A stretch of 20,113 nucleotides of DNA from Paramacrobiotus richtersi (GCA_034698045.1 JAQGAU010001282.1:1-20113); one strand, 5' to 3'; positions 8,726-17,859 are shown, numbered from the stretch's first letter. The notes: generated by a model not told the origin, from the letters alone. Translations and numbers: made by a program.

Positions 8726-9643
8726 TTACCGGGACGTCTGCCGCATGTAACCTTGCCGCATGTAATGTGCATGGTCATACACATACAATAAGGTGCTGGT
8801 AAAGTTTCCAATCGTGAAGATCTCCCAAGTGTTTCGGCTCTTCTGCAGTCCAGGTTGCCCTCTGAGAAACTCCCACAATCAGGCGTTCTTCGCATCGCAC
8901 TTCAGCTGCTTGTAAACAGCCGATCTCTCCGTGTACGAGTCATCGATCTGGTTACCGAGAGACAGCGTCTGTAGCATCCGTAGGTTCGTAAATGTGCCTT
9001 GCTCCACGAACACCGGTGGTGACCGTTCGAATTCGATGGCGCGAATGTTCTTCAAGCCGGTGAAATCAGCTTTGTGGATGCGCAGTCCATCGCACTCCCA
9101 GAAGCGGAGATCGAGTATGTTGATCAGACCGATGGTGGGGACGTGGGGACGCGGGAAGTCAGATTGGCTTGGTACTCTGGAACCATCCTGGTACCGGTCC
9201 ACACGGCGAAGAGCAATTGTACAATCTGGTGAACGATAGGGCCTAGAATGGGAGCGTGGAACAGCGATACATCGTCGGAAATAGATAAAGATATCGCGCG
9301 GTACGGGTTAAAGCGCCGAACCTCGATCTTCCACGATTTGCGAAAAAAACTGTAAATTAAGAAAACTGTCTAGGAAACTTCCGCAGCTCCGCATGCGGAA
9401 TGCGCAATATGGCATACCTAACTTGTACGTCGTGAGAGCGTGTAAACGTAAGAGCGTATCCACCGCTCATCCGGGCGCAGCTGAGAGAGGTCAAAGTGGA
9501 ACAGCTCGCCCCTTGCCGTCCGTGCTGAAAATGTAGCAGAAGTGTCGCTATGGTACTTCTACAGTTATTTCGTAGCACGACTGGTCAGAAGATCAAGCTT
9601 TACCGATGGAAAACAGTAAGATGAAACCGCCTAGCCACCACAT
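8726..9643 (-). pseudogene. LRR-C: inactivated leucine-rich-repeat gene
   Basis: Exon 1 (9643-9604; MWWLGGFILLFSI) and donor GTAAAG are intact, and the promoter is well preserved. Exon 2 begins at 9524 (TARGELFHFDLSQLRPDE) but its 3' half is gone and the frame ends at a TAG at 9418-9420. Exon 3 (from 9349, acceptor TTTACAG) has a frame change near its start, an 8-base tandem duplication at 9135-9150 that shifts the frame within LTSR-P, and TGA at 8879-8881 where the others have the cap tryptophan (NAW to NA-stop). Ancestral similarity continues to about 8726. At least four independent disabling changes make this a pseudogene, though the working promoter may still drive transcription. Confidence 0.82.
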
Positions 9644-9720
9644 TGTCAATCGTGCAAATTTTCTTCTAGCTGGAAATGGGCGACGCAGTATAAGTAACGC
9701 ACAAAGGAAAACTGCGAACT
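9644..9720 (-). promoter_or_regulatory. Promoter of the LRR-C pseudogene
   Basis: The plus-strand block ATGGGCGACGCAGTATAAGTAACGCAC, TATA at 9689-9692, is 46 bases before the ATG. It is preserved as well as those of the intact genes despite decay of the coding part. Confidence 0.55.
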
Positions 9721-9924
9721 GGGAGGATGCACTGGCACGCAGTTCATACGTGTGGAGCATTTGATTTTGGTGTCCGGTCGACGTGGCTTTATTCGACATG
9801 ACTGTACTATGCCCACGAGACTAGATATTACAGTCCTTAATCTGACCCTATGAAGCGAGCTTTCTTTCGGTACGAGCACATCACCTTTATGCGATCACTC
9901 AACTGTGAAAGTTCGACTGTACCA
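9721..9924. other. Spacer between LRR-C and 8C-B pseudogenes
   Basis: It starts with promoter-flank motifs (GTCCGGTCGACGTGGC, compare 3090-3105) and then shows nothing recognisable. Confidence 0.35.
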
Positions 9925-10388
9925 AAGGCAATGTCCACAAGTCTGAGCGGCATTATTGCCACCGGGCCCGTCAAGTAGGCCGGCATGAATACTTTCATAA
10001 TCCTTCAGACCAAAACGGCATATTCGCATCCGCAAAGATAGCATTAGCAGCAGATCATGCACACATACAAAAACCCGTACAACTCCTTACCGGCCAATAA
10101 GTTTACGCCCAATTGAAAGAAAGCAAAGGCTTCTCATCACTTGTGCCGATTTTTGAAGCCCAGTTTGTCGCGGAAGTGTCATGAGGTTAGGCTGACGTAT
10201 AGATCTGGCCAAGCAGTCTCCCAAGGTGTTCAGATAGTCCACTACTCTAGCACTTCTCACAAAGAAGGTCAGGTGCGTACGGTGCGTCGAAGACGACGTT
10301 CCAAGGTTTCCAGGTTGGACAGTTTCGAGAAGCGTTTGAGCCGTGATCAACAATGCTGGCTGGAACTCGCGCAGTGACGTTTAGATAA
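9925..10388 (-). pseudogene. 8C-B: truncated, frameshifted eight-cysteine gene
   Basis: Exon 2 is 10388-10091 with intact acceptor (TTGCAG) and donor (GTAAGG). It starts LNVTARV as in paralogues, but between FDAPYAPDL and VVDYLNTLGDCLA about 17 bases are missing, shifting the frame. The first exon 2 cysteine is gone (VDHG for D-R-C) and the last is glycine (RKLIGR for RKLxCR). The exon 3 relic starts at 10002 after TGAAG; two extra bases near GCCGGCCTAC shift the frame before GGNNAAQTCG, and similarity fades after about 9925. Exon 1 and promoter are absent: intron 1 runs straight into the C-terminal end of LRR-D at about 10.5 kb, so a deletion joined the two pseudogenes. Confidence 0.78.
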
Positions 10389-11049
10389 CTGCAATTAAAA
10401 ATGGATCAATCGTGCACTTGAATTTTTCGTGTTATGAGGATGCTTTCGGCCGCTGTCTTGACGTTGAAGCAGTGTAATATTAACTCAGCTTACTACATTT
10501 CTGTCATGCTCATCCAAATCCAAGAAGGTCCTAGTAAAGTTTCCCAGCGTGAAGATTTCTCCAATGCGTCGGCTCTTCAGCAGTCCGGGTTTCCCTTTGA
10601 GAAACTCTCACAACCAGGCGTTCTGCGCATCGTACTTCAGCCCCTTGTAAGGAGCCAGTCACTTTTGGTTCTGGTTCCCGAGCCCGTTACCGAGAGCAAG
10701 CGTCTGCAGAGTCGGGAGGTAAGTAAATGTGCCTTGTTCGATGAACGCCGGCAGTGATTCGCGGAATTCGATGGCGCGGATGTTATTCATGCCGGCGAAA
10801 TCAGCTTTGTGGATGCGTAGCCAGAAGCGCAGATCGAGTATATTGCTCAGACCGATGGCGGGAATCGGGACGTTACATGCGACTGGAAGTCTGTTACCGT
10901 CTGGTGCATGTCGGCGACGGTGAAAATAGCGATGGTAAATTCTACAATCTGATGGCCAGTAGGGGCTAGAAGCGCAACGTTAACGAGTGACGCAGACTGT
11001 CTGATGGCGCCAGACTAATGCTAGGGTGTATCGAAAACGTGGCGACCAC

Positions 11050-11170
11050 GGACATGGTTGTGGTCGGCTGTGGTTGTAGTTTCCGGTGACCTTTGCGGTC
11101 GACGGTGGTTGTGGTTTCTGTGACCGTTGGTGGTCATCAGTGACAGTGGTCGACAGTGGTTGTGGTTGGA
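11050..11170. repeat. Degenerate GTGGTT-rich minisatellite
   Basis: Units with the core GTCGAC(A/G)GTGGTTGTGGTT start at 11098 and 11149 (51 bases apart), and a weaker unit, GTCGGCTGTGGTTGTAGTT, starts at 11063. The strand is strongly skewed to G and T. It lies inside the interruption of LRR-D and is absent from the other copies. Confidence 0.5.
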
Positions 11171-11545
11171 TGATCAGCGCTGAGATTTGAACGTTTTAAC
11201 TTCTGGAAGCGTCGGGATTTCTTCGGTTCACTTTGTTTTTATTGGAAGTATGATTGTTGTCAATCAAGCGCTTACGGCATTACGGTGTTGCATTTTTGCA
11301 TAACATGCAAACCTGTAACGTTAACGTACAGTTGGTACAGGCGTGTCAAGAAGAGTTTGATCTGCGGTTGTTTTACACACGTCAAAAAAGACAACTAATT
11401 TGCGATTTTTTCGTATTTGGAGAATTATGACTGTATACTAGTGTCAGATTTTAGTTCGTTATTGGGTTCTGCGATCGAAGTGCGTCAAGCAGATTTCCTG
11501 CAAATGAGGGCTTGATTGCATTTTGATACGGGTGTCACCCGTTGC
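11171..11545. other. Foreign-looking stretch inside LRR-D, no gene called
   Basis: It has no homology to any LRR or 8C intron in the window. About 80 plus-strand codons are open from about 11180 to 11396 (RFNFWKRRDFFGSLCFYW...) but without a start codon or recognised motif. It may be part of an insertion. Confidence 0.35.
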
Positions 11546-11659
11546 ACCCCGCCCTAAAACTGAATACGTGTAAGTCTTCCTTTTAGGTTATTTCGAAGCG
11601 ACGGCTAACACATGCAAAAGGGGAGCAAAACTGGACCACCAAACCACAACAGTGTCAAG

Positions 11660-11720
11660 CGAGATAATGCTGCTCAAAACTCGAAACGGGAAAGGCAGTA
11701 TATTTAGTAAGAAATTATCT
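11660..11720 (-). promoter_or_regulatory. Decayed promoter of LRR-D
   Basis: The plus-strand block CTCGAAACGGGAAAGGCAGTATATTTAGTAAG matches CTCGAAATGGGCGACGCAGTATAAGCAACG of LRR-A with several changes; the TATA core remains at 11699-11702. Confidence 0.45.
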
Positions 11721-11834
11721 CCACGAAGTAGCTTTATGCAAGTTAACTATGTATTATGATGCTGACAAGTTTGTTTTCTCGATAAACGTGGTTCTTGTCA
11801 TAGTCGCCCCAGGCAAGAATCGTTTATAGCTTGA

Positions 11835-12128
11835 TCATGGTTTATTATTGGCCTTCCCTTCCTTCACTGGCCGCATTGTCTGAGAATGATACAGCGAAAC
11901 GATGAAATTATATATCTCGCGAAGTTTGCTTAAAGTTCGTTGCACCAGTTCCACCAGCTGCAAGCCTTTTTCCGGCTGCCATGTGAGCATTTGCAGCATA
12001 AGCACCAGCGTGTGCATTGCTAACTGTTTACGGGGTAATCTTTTCAATACAAGATTATATTCAGTATTAATTAGTTGGCTGCCCGCCCATTTATAAAACA
12101 ATTCATAGAAACATGTTGGACTGTGCAC
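11835..12128 (-). CDS. Hypothetical 97-codon open frame, leucine-rich and helical
   Basis: It encodes a polypeptide with strong heptad-like leucine spacing (LAMHTLVLMLQMLTW, then LVELVQRTLSKLREIYNF), a basic tail and a stop after NNKP. Composition is more protein-like than most chance frames here, but no family was recognised and no cysteine or signal matches the array families. It lies between 8C-C and the LRR-D promoter relic. It could be an exon, a fragment of an inserted gene, or chance. An A9 tract and AATAAA lie just upstream on the same strand, more likely belonging to the 8C-C transcript end. Confidence 0.25.
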   Translation of the reverse strand: MHSPTCFYELFYKWAGSQLINTEYNLVLKRLPRKQLAMHTLVLMLQMLTWQPEKGLQLVELVQRTLSKLREIYNFIVSLYHSQTMRPVKEGKANNKP

Positions 12129-12156
12129 CCTAGTTCAACAGTTTCGCGGTATCGGG

Positions 12157-12184
12157 TTTTTTTTTAATGTGACAGCATTTTATT
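12157..12184 (-). terminator. Candidate poly(A) signal of 8C-C
   Basis: On the minus strand AATAAA (12184-12179) is followed by ATGCTGTCACATT and nine A residues (12165-12157). It lies about 335 bases after the 8C-C stop, a plausible 3' end. The other genes show no such clear signal nearby. Confidence 0.35.
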
Positions 12185-12517
12185 TGCCATTGCATATTTC
12201 AAATTGTTTATCGGGTCTTGCTGTATTTCGATGCATGTATTGTCAGTAAGAGCGATTTGCAAAGGCCGGCCAGAAACGTTCGAGATGTGCTTTACGGCAG
12301 TTTTCCTGAGCCGGCATGCCTTCGTCCGACAAAAATTTAACGGCGGCTGTGCAGATTTTTGCTTATTGTAGAAATATCCGGAACAGGAGCTTTGACATTT
12401 GAATTTCTGGTTTTATGTAATTCATAATGGTCCAACATTAGCGAAAAGTGCAGCCGCAGCTTAAGAATACGAGCCGATTCTCAAACAAACGAGTCTGTAG
12501 TTGGTGCAATAGCCCTG

Positions 12518-13622
12518 TCACTTTGCGCTCCCATCAGCGCGATAGTTGACAGTCATCCACTTATATGTTCTCACAAAATCACCAAATTCCCAGCAACGTA
12601 GGGTCCGCATAGCATCTTTCTGGAACTCCAGCGCAAGGTTGTGCGTTGATTGCCCACAAGTCTCGGCGATACGGTTCCCGCCAGGCCCGTTAAGTGTGGG
12701 CAGGGCCACTTGTATAGACCTTCGAAAAAAAGTGCAACCAATAACAGCGATTCAGCTAAGAGACCTGCAACTGCCTGCTGACGCACAAATACCCGTACTG
12801 CTCCTTACCGGCAAACAAATTTGCGCCCAGTTCGAATAAAGCAAGGGGGCCCGCGGGCCTCCTCGTTAGCGCTGACTTCGAGCGCAGCTTCTCGCGGAGG
12901 CATCATGGAGCGAGGCTGTGGGATGAATTTGACCACGCAGTCTCCCAAGGTGTTCAGGTAGTCCACTGCTTTGTCACGTTTTAGCAACTCAATCAGCGCC
13001 ACAAGAAGGTCAGGTGTGTATTGTGCCCTGAAGATGTCATTCCCATCCTTGTAGGGTGGACACTTTTGAGCGTTGGAGCAGCGGTCAACAATGTTGGCTA
13101 GAACTCGGGCGGTTACGTTTAGATAGCTGCAATTAAAAACGAGCGCACGGTATATGTATAAACAACCCGCACAGCAATGTTGCGTGTTATACGTAAGTTT
13201 CGTCTGCCGCCGCTTCTTTTTTGTCTAGAAGGATGCGCTAACTCTGCTACATTTGTGTTCTCGTATTTGGTCAGTTATGCTATCCCAAATTACTATCGAC
13301 ATGTTAAAAGCGCGAGAGACAACAATAAAGCTACACATTAACGAACTCTAGAAAATGAATCTTACACGATGAACGCATCCATAGCTTCTCGAGACTTTCT
13401 TGGACTAACAGCTGCATTCAAAGAAGCCGGTGTGTAACCAATATATTTGTACAGCCCCGGAAAAGCAGACGCAAGCCGGTGTACGGGGTCTTGCATAAGT
13501 AGCATTCCAGCTGCAGTTGCTTCTGTGCTGTCCACGGCGGCCTGACATTCAGCATCTGGATCCATGGTTCGAACATATCCACTGACGCTTAACAGGATGA
13601 TTATCCATACTCTAGCCGACAT
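12518..13622 (-). CDS. 8C-C: secreted eight-cysteine protein, 3 exons
   Basis: Exons are 13622-13366, 13126-12809 and 12719-12518 (minus). Introns of 239 and 89 bases have donors GTAAGA and GTAAGG and acceptors TTGCAG and CGAAG, both phase 2, giving 258 residues. The signal peptide is MSARVWIIILLSVSGYVRT. Exon 1 is two codons longer than in 8C-A and 8C-D (MLLMQDPVHR in place of VPDNHIRR), and exon 2 is two codons shorter. All eight cysteines are kept (AEC; DRC, QKC, GDC, PPC, FVC; ETC, LRC), as is the N-V-T site, while the second site (NAS in A and D) is NAQ here. The stop is one codon later (DGSAK). This is the most divergent intact member, especially in QKCPPYKDGNDIFRAQ, hinting at functional divergence. 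Confidence 0.82.
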
Positions 13623-13689
13623 GTTCTCGGAGCTTTCTGTGCCTGTTTTAATACTGTTTTGATAATATCTTGTCAGCGCTCAGGCATCT

Positions 13690-13950
13690 ACTAAAGGATC
13701 CAGTACTGGATAACACGATCGTACAGATTTTTTTTCTGGCTCGCAGTTGGCGACGCACTATAACCAGCGTACTAACAGAAATTGCGAAACTGTATGAACT
13801 GACTGCCACGGATAAAGATGTGGACCGTTTGACGCTACTTCCACGGAAAGTTCGTTGTTGTTTGTTCAACAATATAAGTGTGCAACCGGATGAAGCAATT
13901 AGGTGGATAGCTGTTACTTGTTAGCATCAACACCCCCACGGGCATTTCTA
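13690..13950 (-). promoter_or_regulatory. 8C-C promoter and upstream module
   Basis: The plus-strand block TTGGCGACGCACTATAACCAGCGTACTAACAG has TATA at 13759-13762, 137 bases before the ATG; ACGATCGTACAGATT marks the start side. It is closest to the relic promoter at 4160-4250, sharing ACTGCCACGGATAAAG.TGTG and the landmark CACGGGCATTTCTAGCT near 13937. This pair forms a subtype distinct from the GTATAAGTAACGCAC promoters. Confidence 0.55.
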
Positions 13951-14259
13951 GCTTTATCATCGGCCGAACGTCATTATTGCTCAACAGCAGTTTATTCTTA
14001 TTCCAATACGTCAGCTGTCGGTTAACAAGTTGTTTTTACTGGCTCTACAGCATAAAAGTACGGCTGGTGTGCTGCCTAATGTGTCGCTGGAGCGAATACT
14101 GCAGACTCAAAACACAATAATACAGAGTTCAATCCGTAGGGAATATTTGTTAAAAATTAAATAAACCGTACCTGGCTTCGAAACAAAAAATGTTAACTCA
14201 ATAACAGGTACAAAATCGAAACGACAGCAAATAGTACAAACGTACTGAATGCCGTCTAG

Positions 14260-14393
14260 GCAGTGAAGATATCCCCAATGCCTCGGCTCGTTAGCAGTAG
14301 GTTTTTCTTTGAGAAATTCCCGCAACCAGGCGTTGTTCGCATCGCGTTTCAGTTGCTTCCAAGTAGTCAGTTTCTCCGTGTTCGAGCTGGCTA
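14260..14393 (-). pseudogene. LRR fragment: C-terminal cap only
   Basis: The minus strand reads ASSNTEKLTTWKQLKRDANN then AWLREFLKEKP, very close to the same part of LRR-B (SSNTEKLAIWKHLNCDAKNA). About two bases are missing after KPT relative to LRR-B, shifting the frame. The cap cysteine is arginine (LKRD) and the second cap tryptophan is arginine (AWLREF). No repeats, linker or signal exon are present upstream. It occupies the slot 5' of 8C-C where an LRR partner is expected. Confidence 0.7.
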
Positions 14394-14399
14394 GCTAGC

Positions 14400-15330
14400 G
14401 TTTCCTTCTAATCATGTGCGCTAGTCTGTGTGTCGCTGAATAAAGCGGGACGATTTTTCGTGTTTCTGTTTACCTGCATAAGCCAAATAAATAACCTTTC
14501 TGAACCGTCAACGAAAGCCTGATCATCCTTCCTATGTTTCTAACCATGTGCCTAGCGGCATCTCAGTTCGCGAGGATTCAACTGTCTTGTCCTATTATGA
14601 TGCATAGTCGCTTCTCAGTTATTTCGGTTCGGTCACTCAGTACCGCAAAAAGCGAGTAGATTTAGCATCAAACAACAATGTGATCCCATGGTACCGGATG
14701 TGCTGCGCAACAACGCGGTAGTATCAGACGGGTCATGAATACTCAGTGAAAATGTCCGTAATGTGTCGGCCACGTTATCGGCAGTATTGCATACGAGCCC
14801 AGTGGTAAAAACGCGCCCGGCGCACTAAGAGCAGTAGAGTTTTCATCCATTCCATGAGGCAGAGTATAAGCACAAGAAAAATTACCGAAGTATGTTTCAA
14901 CATTCATTCTGAAGGATTCCGTTGCGCGCTCAAGAACTAACTAGTTACGTTTGGCTAGAACGCTGTTGCTTGTTAAGTAAACCAACATCTGCGAACACGG
15001 CCAGTGCACTCGCTGTCTGCAAGCAGTGGTGAGCGAGGAGCGGACTCATCAAACTTCTTAATACTTCTGCAGTAGTTGCGGTGTTTTATCCTGACCATCG
15101 TAGGGACTACATACCTATTGGCTTGAATACACAGGACGCGCCTTATACTACGGTGTTGTCTGAAATACTTGGGTGCCGTGACCATCGGGACCGACAAAAA
15201 ACCGTATCATTACTATAAATCCGACGCATTATTTACAGACAAAGCGGTGTCGGTGCAGTACCTGGAATACAAACAAACGATTACAAGAAAAAAAACGCTA
15301 TATCAATACAAAAGCTTGCTTTCTTATAAT
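14400..15330. other. Stretch without a recognisable gene
   Basis: Homology to the array ends abruptly near 14394. Short frames exist on both strands (a 74-codon one at 14973-15197 minus; about 60 plus-strand codons from 15030 to 15217 reading VAVFYPDHRRDYIPIGLNTQ), but neither has recognised motifs or convincing exon borders throughout. Confidence 0.4.
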
Positions 15331-15335
15331 CTGTG

Positions 15336-15369
15336 ACTGTATTTAATACAGTTACAGTCACTGTAACTG
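15336..15369. repeat. Two overlapping palindromes
   Basis: ACTGTATT-T-AATACAGT (15336-15352; 8-base arms) overlaps CAGTTACAGT-C-ACTGTAACTG (15349-15369; 10-base arms). Both have one-base centres. It could form a cruciform, be a dimeric protein site, or be a mobile-element terminus. Confidence 0.6.
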
Positions 15370-15408
15370 CTGTGAGTGCTGTCATATGGGCCTACACGTT
15401 TAGACGGA

Positions 15409-15480
15409 ATCGGAATGCATTACTCGGAACGGGACTCAAATTTACGGAATCGTTGTCGGAATATAGATTTCGGATTCGGA
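15409..15480 (+). repeat. CGGAAT-rich low-complexity tract
   Basis: CGGAAT, CGGAAC or CGGATT motifs recur about seven times in 70 bases (ACGGAATCGGAATG, TCGGAACGGG, ACGGAATCG, TCGGAATATAG, TCGGATTCGGAG). The spacing is irregular, so it is a cryptic simple repeat rather than a clean tandem array. Confidence 0.5.
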
Positions 15481-15871
15481 GCTCTGGCCACTGTGTATTG
15501 ATGTGCTAGCTATTGTATACGATAGTGGAGGTAAGTGCAAAGATTACGGATACGCGAATGTTGTCGTCTGGCGTATTTAACTCTAGATCTATAATACGCG
15601 CGGCCGCCCCGTAACATCAGAGTCTAGGTATGTATGGCAGAACGCATAATAGCTAGCACAAATTTGTATACATTACGCAACGTATATATTATCTCAAAGC
15701 TTATATACATGGCAATCCACTGTATCCAACAGTAAATTGCGGCAGTTTTGTGGCAGACTTGTACACAGAAAATGGTTATAAAGATTCTTGGTCCCAGCTT
15801 TACATCATAATTATTCGGTGCTACACAGCTAGTACACCGCTACTAACGCTGTACAACAGCAATTTACTTAC

Positions 15872-16169
15872 AAGTTTTCCTTCACACCGTCGCCATCGAA
15901 TTGCAGCACTCTGCATAACTGCTGTTCTGCTTCCTCGTCTTCCTCCTAAATAAAAATGCTTTCCGGAATGTCGGAAACAGATTCCCCGTACAATATGAAA
16001 GTTTCTAACCATAGCACACGCACGTTCACTGCGGTAAACAAAGTCCTTAGTAGCTGTGCGCGAAAAAACAAAAGGTCACCTGCGCCTTTTTCTTGGCCTT
16101 GGTTGAACATCACTGCTTGTCAATGGATAGTCACCAAGGCACTCAATTTCATCATCAGAAAAGTACGTC
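15872..16169 (-). CDS. Two possible exons encoding charged sequence
   Basis: The minus-strand stretch 16169-16080 reads TYFSDDEIECLGDYPLTSSD then VQPRPRKRRR and ends at a possible donor (GCGCAG|GTGACC). A second stretch, 15945-15872, follows a good acceptor (TTTTTATTTAG), reads EEDEEAEQQLCRVLQFDGDG then VKENL, and ends at a strong donor (ACTT|GTAAGTAA). Acidic-then-basic composition resembles a nuclear protein or a transposase N-terminal region. However, joining these two exons directly puts the second in another frame, so either an intermediate exon or other borders are needed, or it is degenerate or chance. Confidence 0.22.
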
Positions 16170-16658
16170 CTTTATGTAGTTTGTGTAAATGCATGAAACC
16201 AGTGTAGGTTCGCATAGATATTGTATGTGATCACATCGATTCACAAAAAAACAACGCAAAAGAAATGATCAGCGTTCAAAGACATGAAACCTTGCGTAAG
16301 AAAAATCTATGCTTCGCGCATGCCAGCCATTGCCAGGGAGATTTGCTGTTCTTCTGATTGTTTCCCAGTGTCTTCTTAAAGAGAGCAGAATAAACCGTCG
16401 GAATGTGGGCGCTAATAAGCGCATCGACCAGGTGTTCTGATCAGATGTTTTGATACATCGCGCAATCGAAAGTCACCGGCATCACTTCATGTGCAAAAAA
16501 TGGTTTTTTGATTAAAGGGGTAACAGGTAGGAATAACAATTTTGTACCATTCGTTAAATGCAGTTTCTTTAAGCAGTAAAAGACCATCACTTTCGACAGA
16601 ATACTAGCCGATGCTGGAAACAACAAATTTAGTTGATACGAGCACAATAGGCAAATCA

Positions 16659-17770
16659 CTACGCGCTTCCATTTGCGCGATAGTTGACCGTCATCCACTC
16701 ATACGTTCTCACAAAATCTCCAAATTCCGAGCAACGTAGAGTCCGCATGACATCCTTCTGGAACTCCAGCGCAAGGTTCGAAGCTGACGGTCCACATGTC
16801 TGAGCGATGCGGTTTCCGTCAGGCCCGTTAAGTGTTGGCACGGCTACTTGCATATACCTTCGAAATAAGTGCGTAAGATAACATCGGTAGCAACGTTCTG
16901 ACACACAGACTGCCGGTACATGTAGTAGTCATGCACCCGTATAATTACTTACCGGCAAAGAAGTTTGCGCCCAGTCAGATAAAAGCAAGGGATCCCCGTA
17001 ACTTCTCTAGTTGCTCCGACTTCCAGCTCAGCTTTTCGCGGGGGTATCATGGAATCAGGTTGCTGATGCATGAATTTGGCCAAGCAGTCTCCCAAGGTGC
17101 TCAGGTAGTCCACTGCTTTATCACTTCTTAACAACTCCATCACTGCCCGGAGGAGGTCAGGTGTGTAAGGCGCGTCGAAGATTGCAATCCCAGATCTGCG
17201 GGATGGACACGCTCCGGAAGCGTTTGAGCAGCGCTCAGCAATGTTGGCTACAGCTCGCGCAGTTACGTTTAAGGCACTGGAAGCAAACGCGAGAGCGTGT
17301 ATAAATGATCAAGCAAGAAAGGTCAATTTTTCGTGTTACATATGCCTATATTTCCGGCCGCCTGCGTTCCCATTATCTTGAAGCAAGTAGTCACCTTGCT
17401 GCATTTTTGTTAGTGCATGTTGCCGGTTTTTTTTACGGTCAAGTTATTGCCAGCACGTTACGACCGCGAGGTGCATCGATGTAGCCACGTATTTACGAAC
17501 GGATCGAAGTGAATCGTACTAGATGAATTCATCCACAGCTTCTCGAGGGTGTTTGGAGCTGTCATTTGCATTCAATGAACCCAGTGGGAAACCAAATGCC
17601 TTATACAGCCCCGGAAATGGAGACGCAAGCCGGCGAATGTGGTCGGCGGGTATTCCAACTGCAGTTGATTCTGGGCTGTTCATAGCTGCCTGACAGTCAC
17701 TAGGTGGTTCCATTGCTCGAACATATCCACTGACGCTTAACAGGAAGATTATCCATACACTGCCCCACAT
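16659..17770 (-). CDS. 8C-D: secreted eight-cysteine protein, 3 exons
   Basis: Exons are 17770-17520, 17276-16953 and 16857-16659 (minus), with lengths 251, 324 and 199, identical to 8C-A. Introns are 243 and 95 bases; donors are GTACGA (weaker) and GTAAGT, acceptors TTCCAG and CGAAG, both phase 2. The product is 257 residues. The signal peptide is MWGSVWIIFLLSVSGYVRA, followed by MEPPSDCQAAMNSPES. Cysteines are SDC; ERC, GAC, GDC, IPC and LLC; QTC and LRC, all eight conserved. N-V-T is kept and NAS is present as in 8C-A. Exon 3 is almost identical to that of 8C-A (VAVPTLNGPDGNRIAQTCG to VNYRANGSA), so the copies are recent or homogenised by conversion. A stop codon would span the exon 1 boundary if unspliced. 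No lesion was found. Confidence 0.83.
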
Positions 17771-17859
17771 GTTGCCAAAGCTTTCTGTGCTTTTTTAACT
17801 AATATTTTGCTGATAACTATGTAGCAGCCTCAAACATCAACTAAATTAAGTATTAAATA

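Larger units (their letters stand above)
10502..11640 (-). pseudogene. LRR-D: decayed, interrupted leucine-rich-repeat gene
   Basis: The exon 1 relic at about 11637-11590 keeps the WFGGPVLL core but has lost its ATG (CTG), and the donor reads GTTAGC. The exon 2 start is visible near 11556 (acceptor TTTTAG, then GRGATGD), but homology stops after about ten codons. Exon 3 similarity runs from about 11000 to 10502, with a one-base loss at the FP-IGL site, a deletion of about four codons in RFW-LRIHK, a stop replacing part of the third repeat (NQNQK-stop), TGA for the cap tryptophan (AWL-stop-EFL) and C to Y in the cap (LKYDAQ). Between exon 2 and exon 3 lie about 500 unrelated bases including GTGGTT-rich sequence. 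Confidence 0.75.

Noticed and set aside
10141-10377. Plus-strand open frame over 8C-B
   Set aside because: Antisense shadow of 8C-B exon 2; the minus strand keeps homology to intact 8C genes.
11040-11170. Threonine-rich (mucin-like) coding sequence on the minus strand
   Set aside because: The reverse of the GTGGTT tract gives short T-T-T-V runs, but no frame stays repetitive and it lies inside a pseudogene interruption; a minisatellite is simpler.
15750-16207. Two plus-strand open frames of 67 and 83 codons
   Set aside because: No recognised motif; the minus strand of the same interval has better exon signals, and even those are weak.
16441-16698. 85-codon minus-strand frame overlapping the end of 8C-D
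   Set aside because: It overlaps the last codons of 8C-D exon 3 in another frame and runs into its probable 3' untranslated region; no paralogous conservation.
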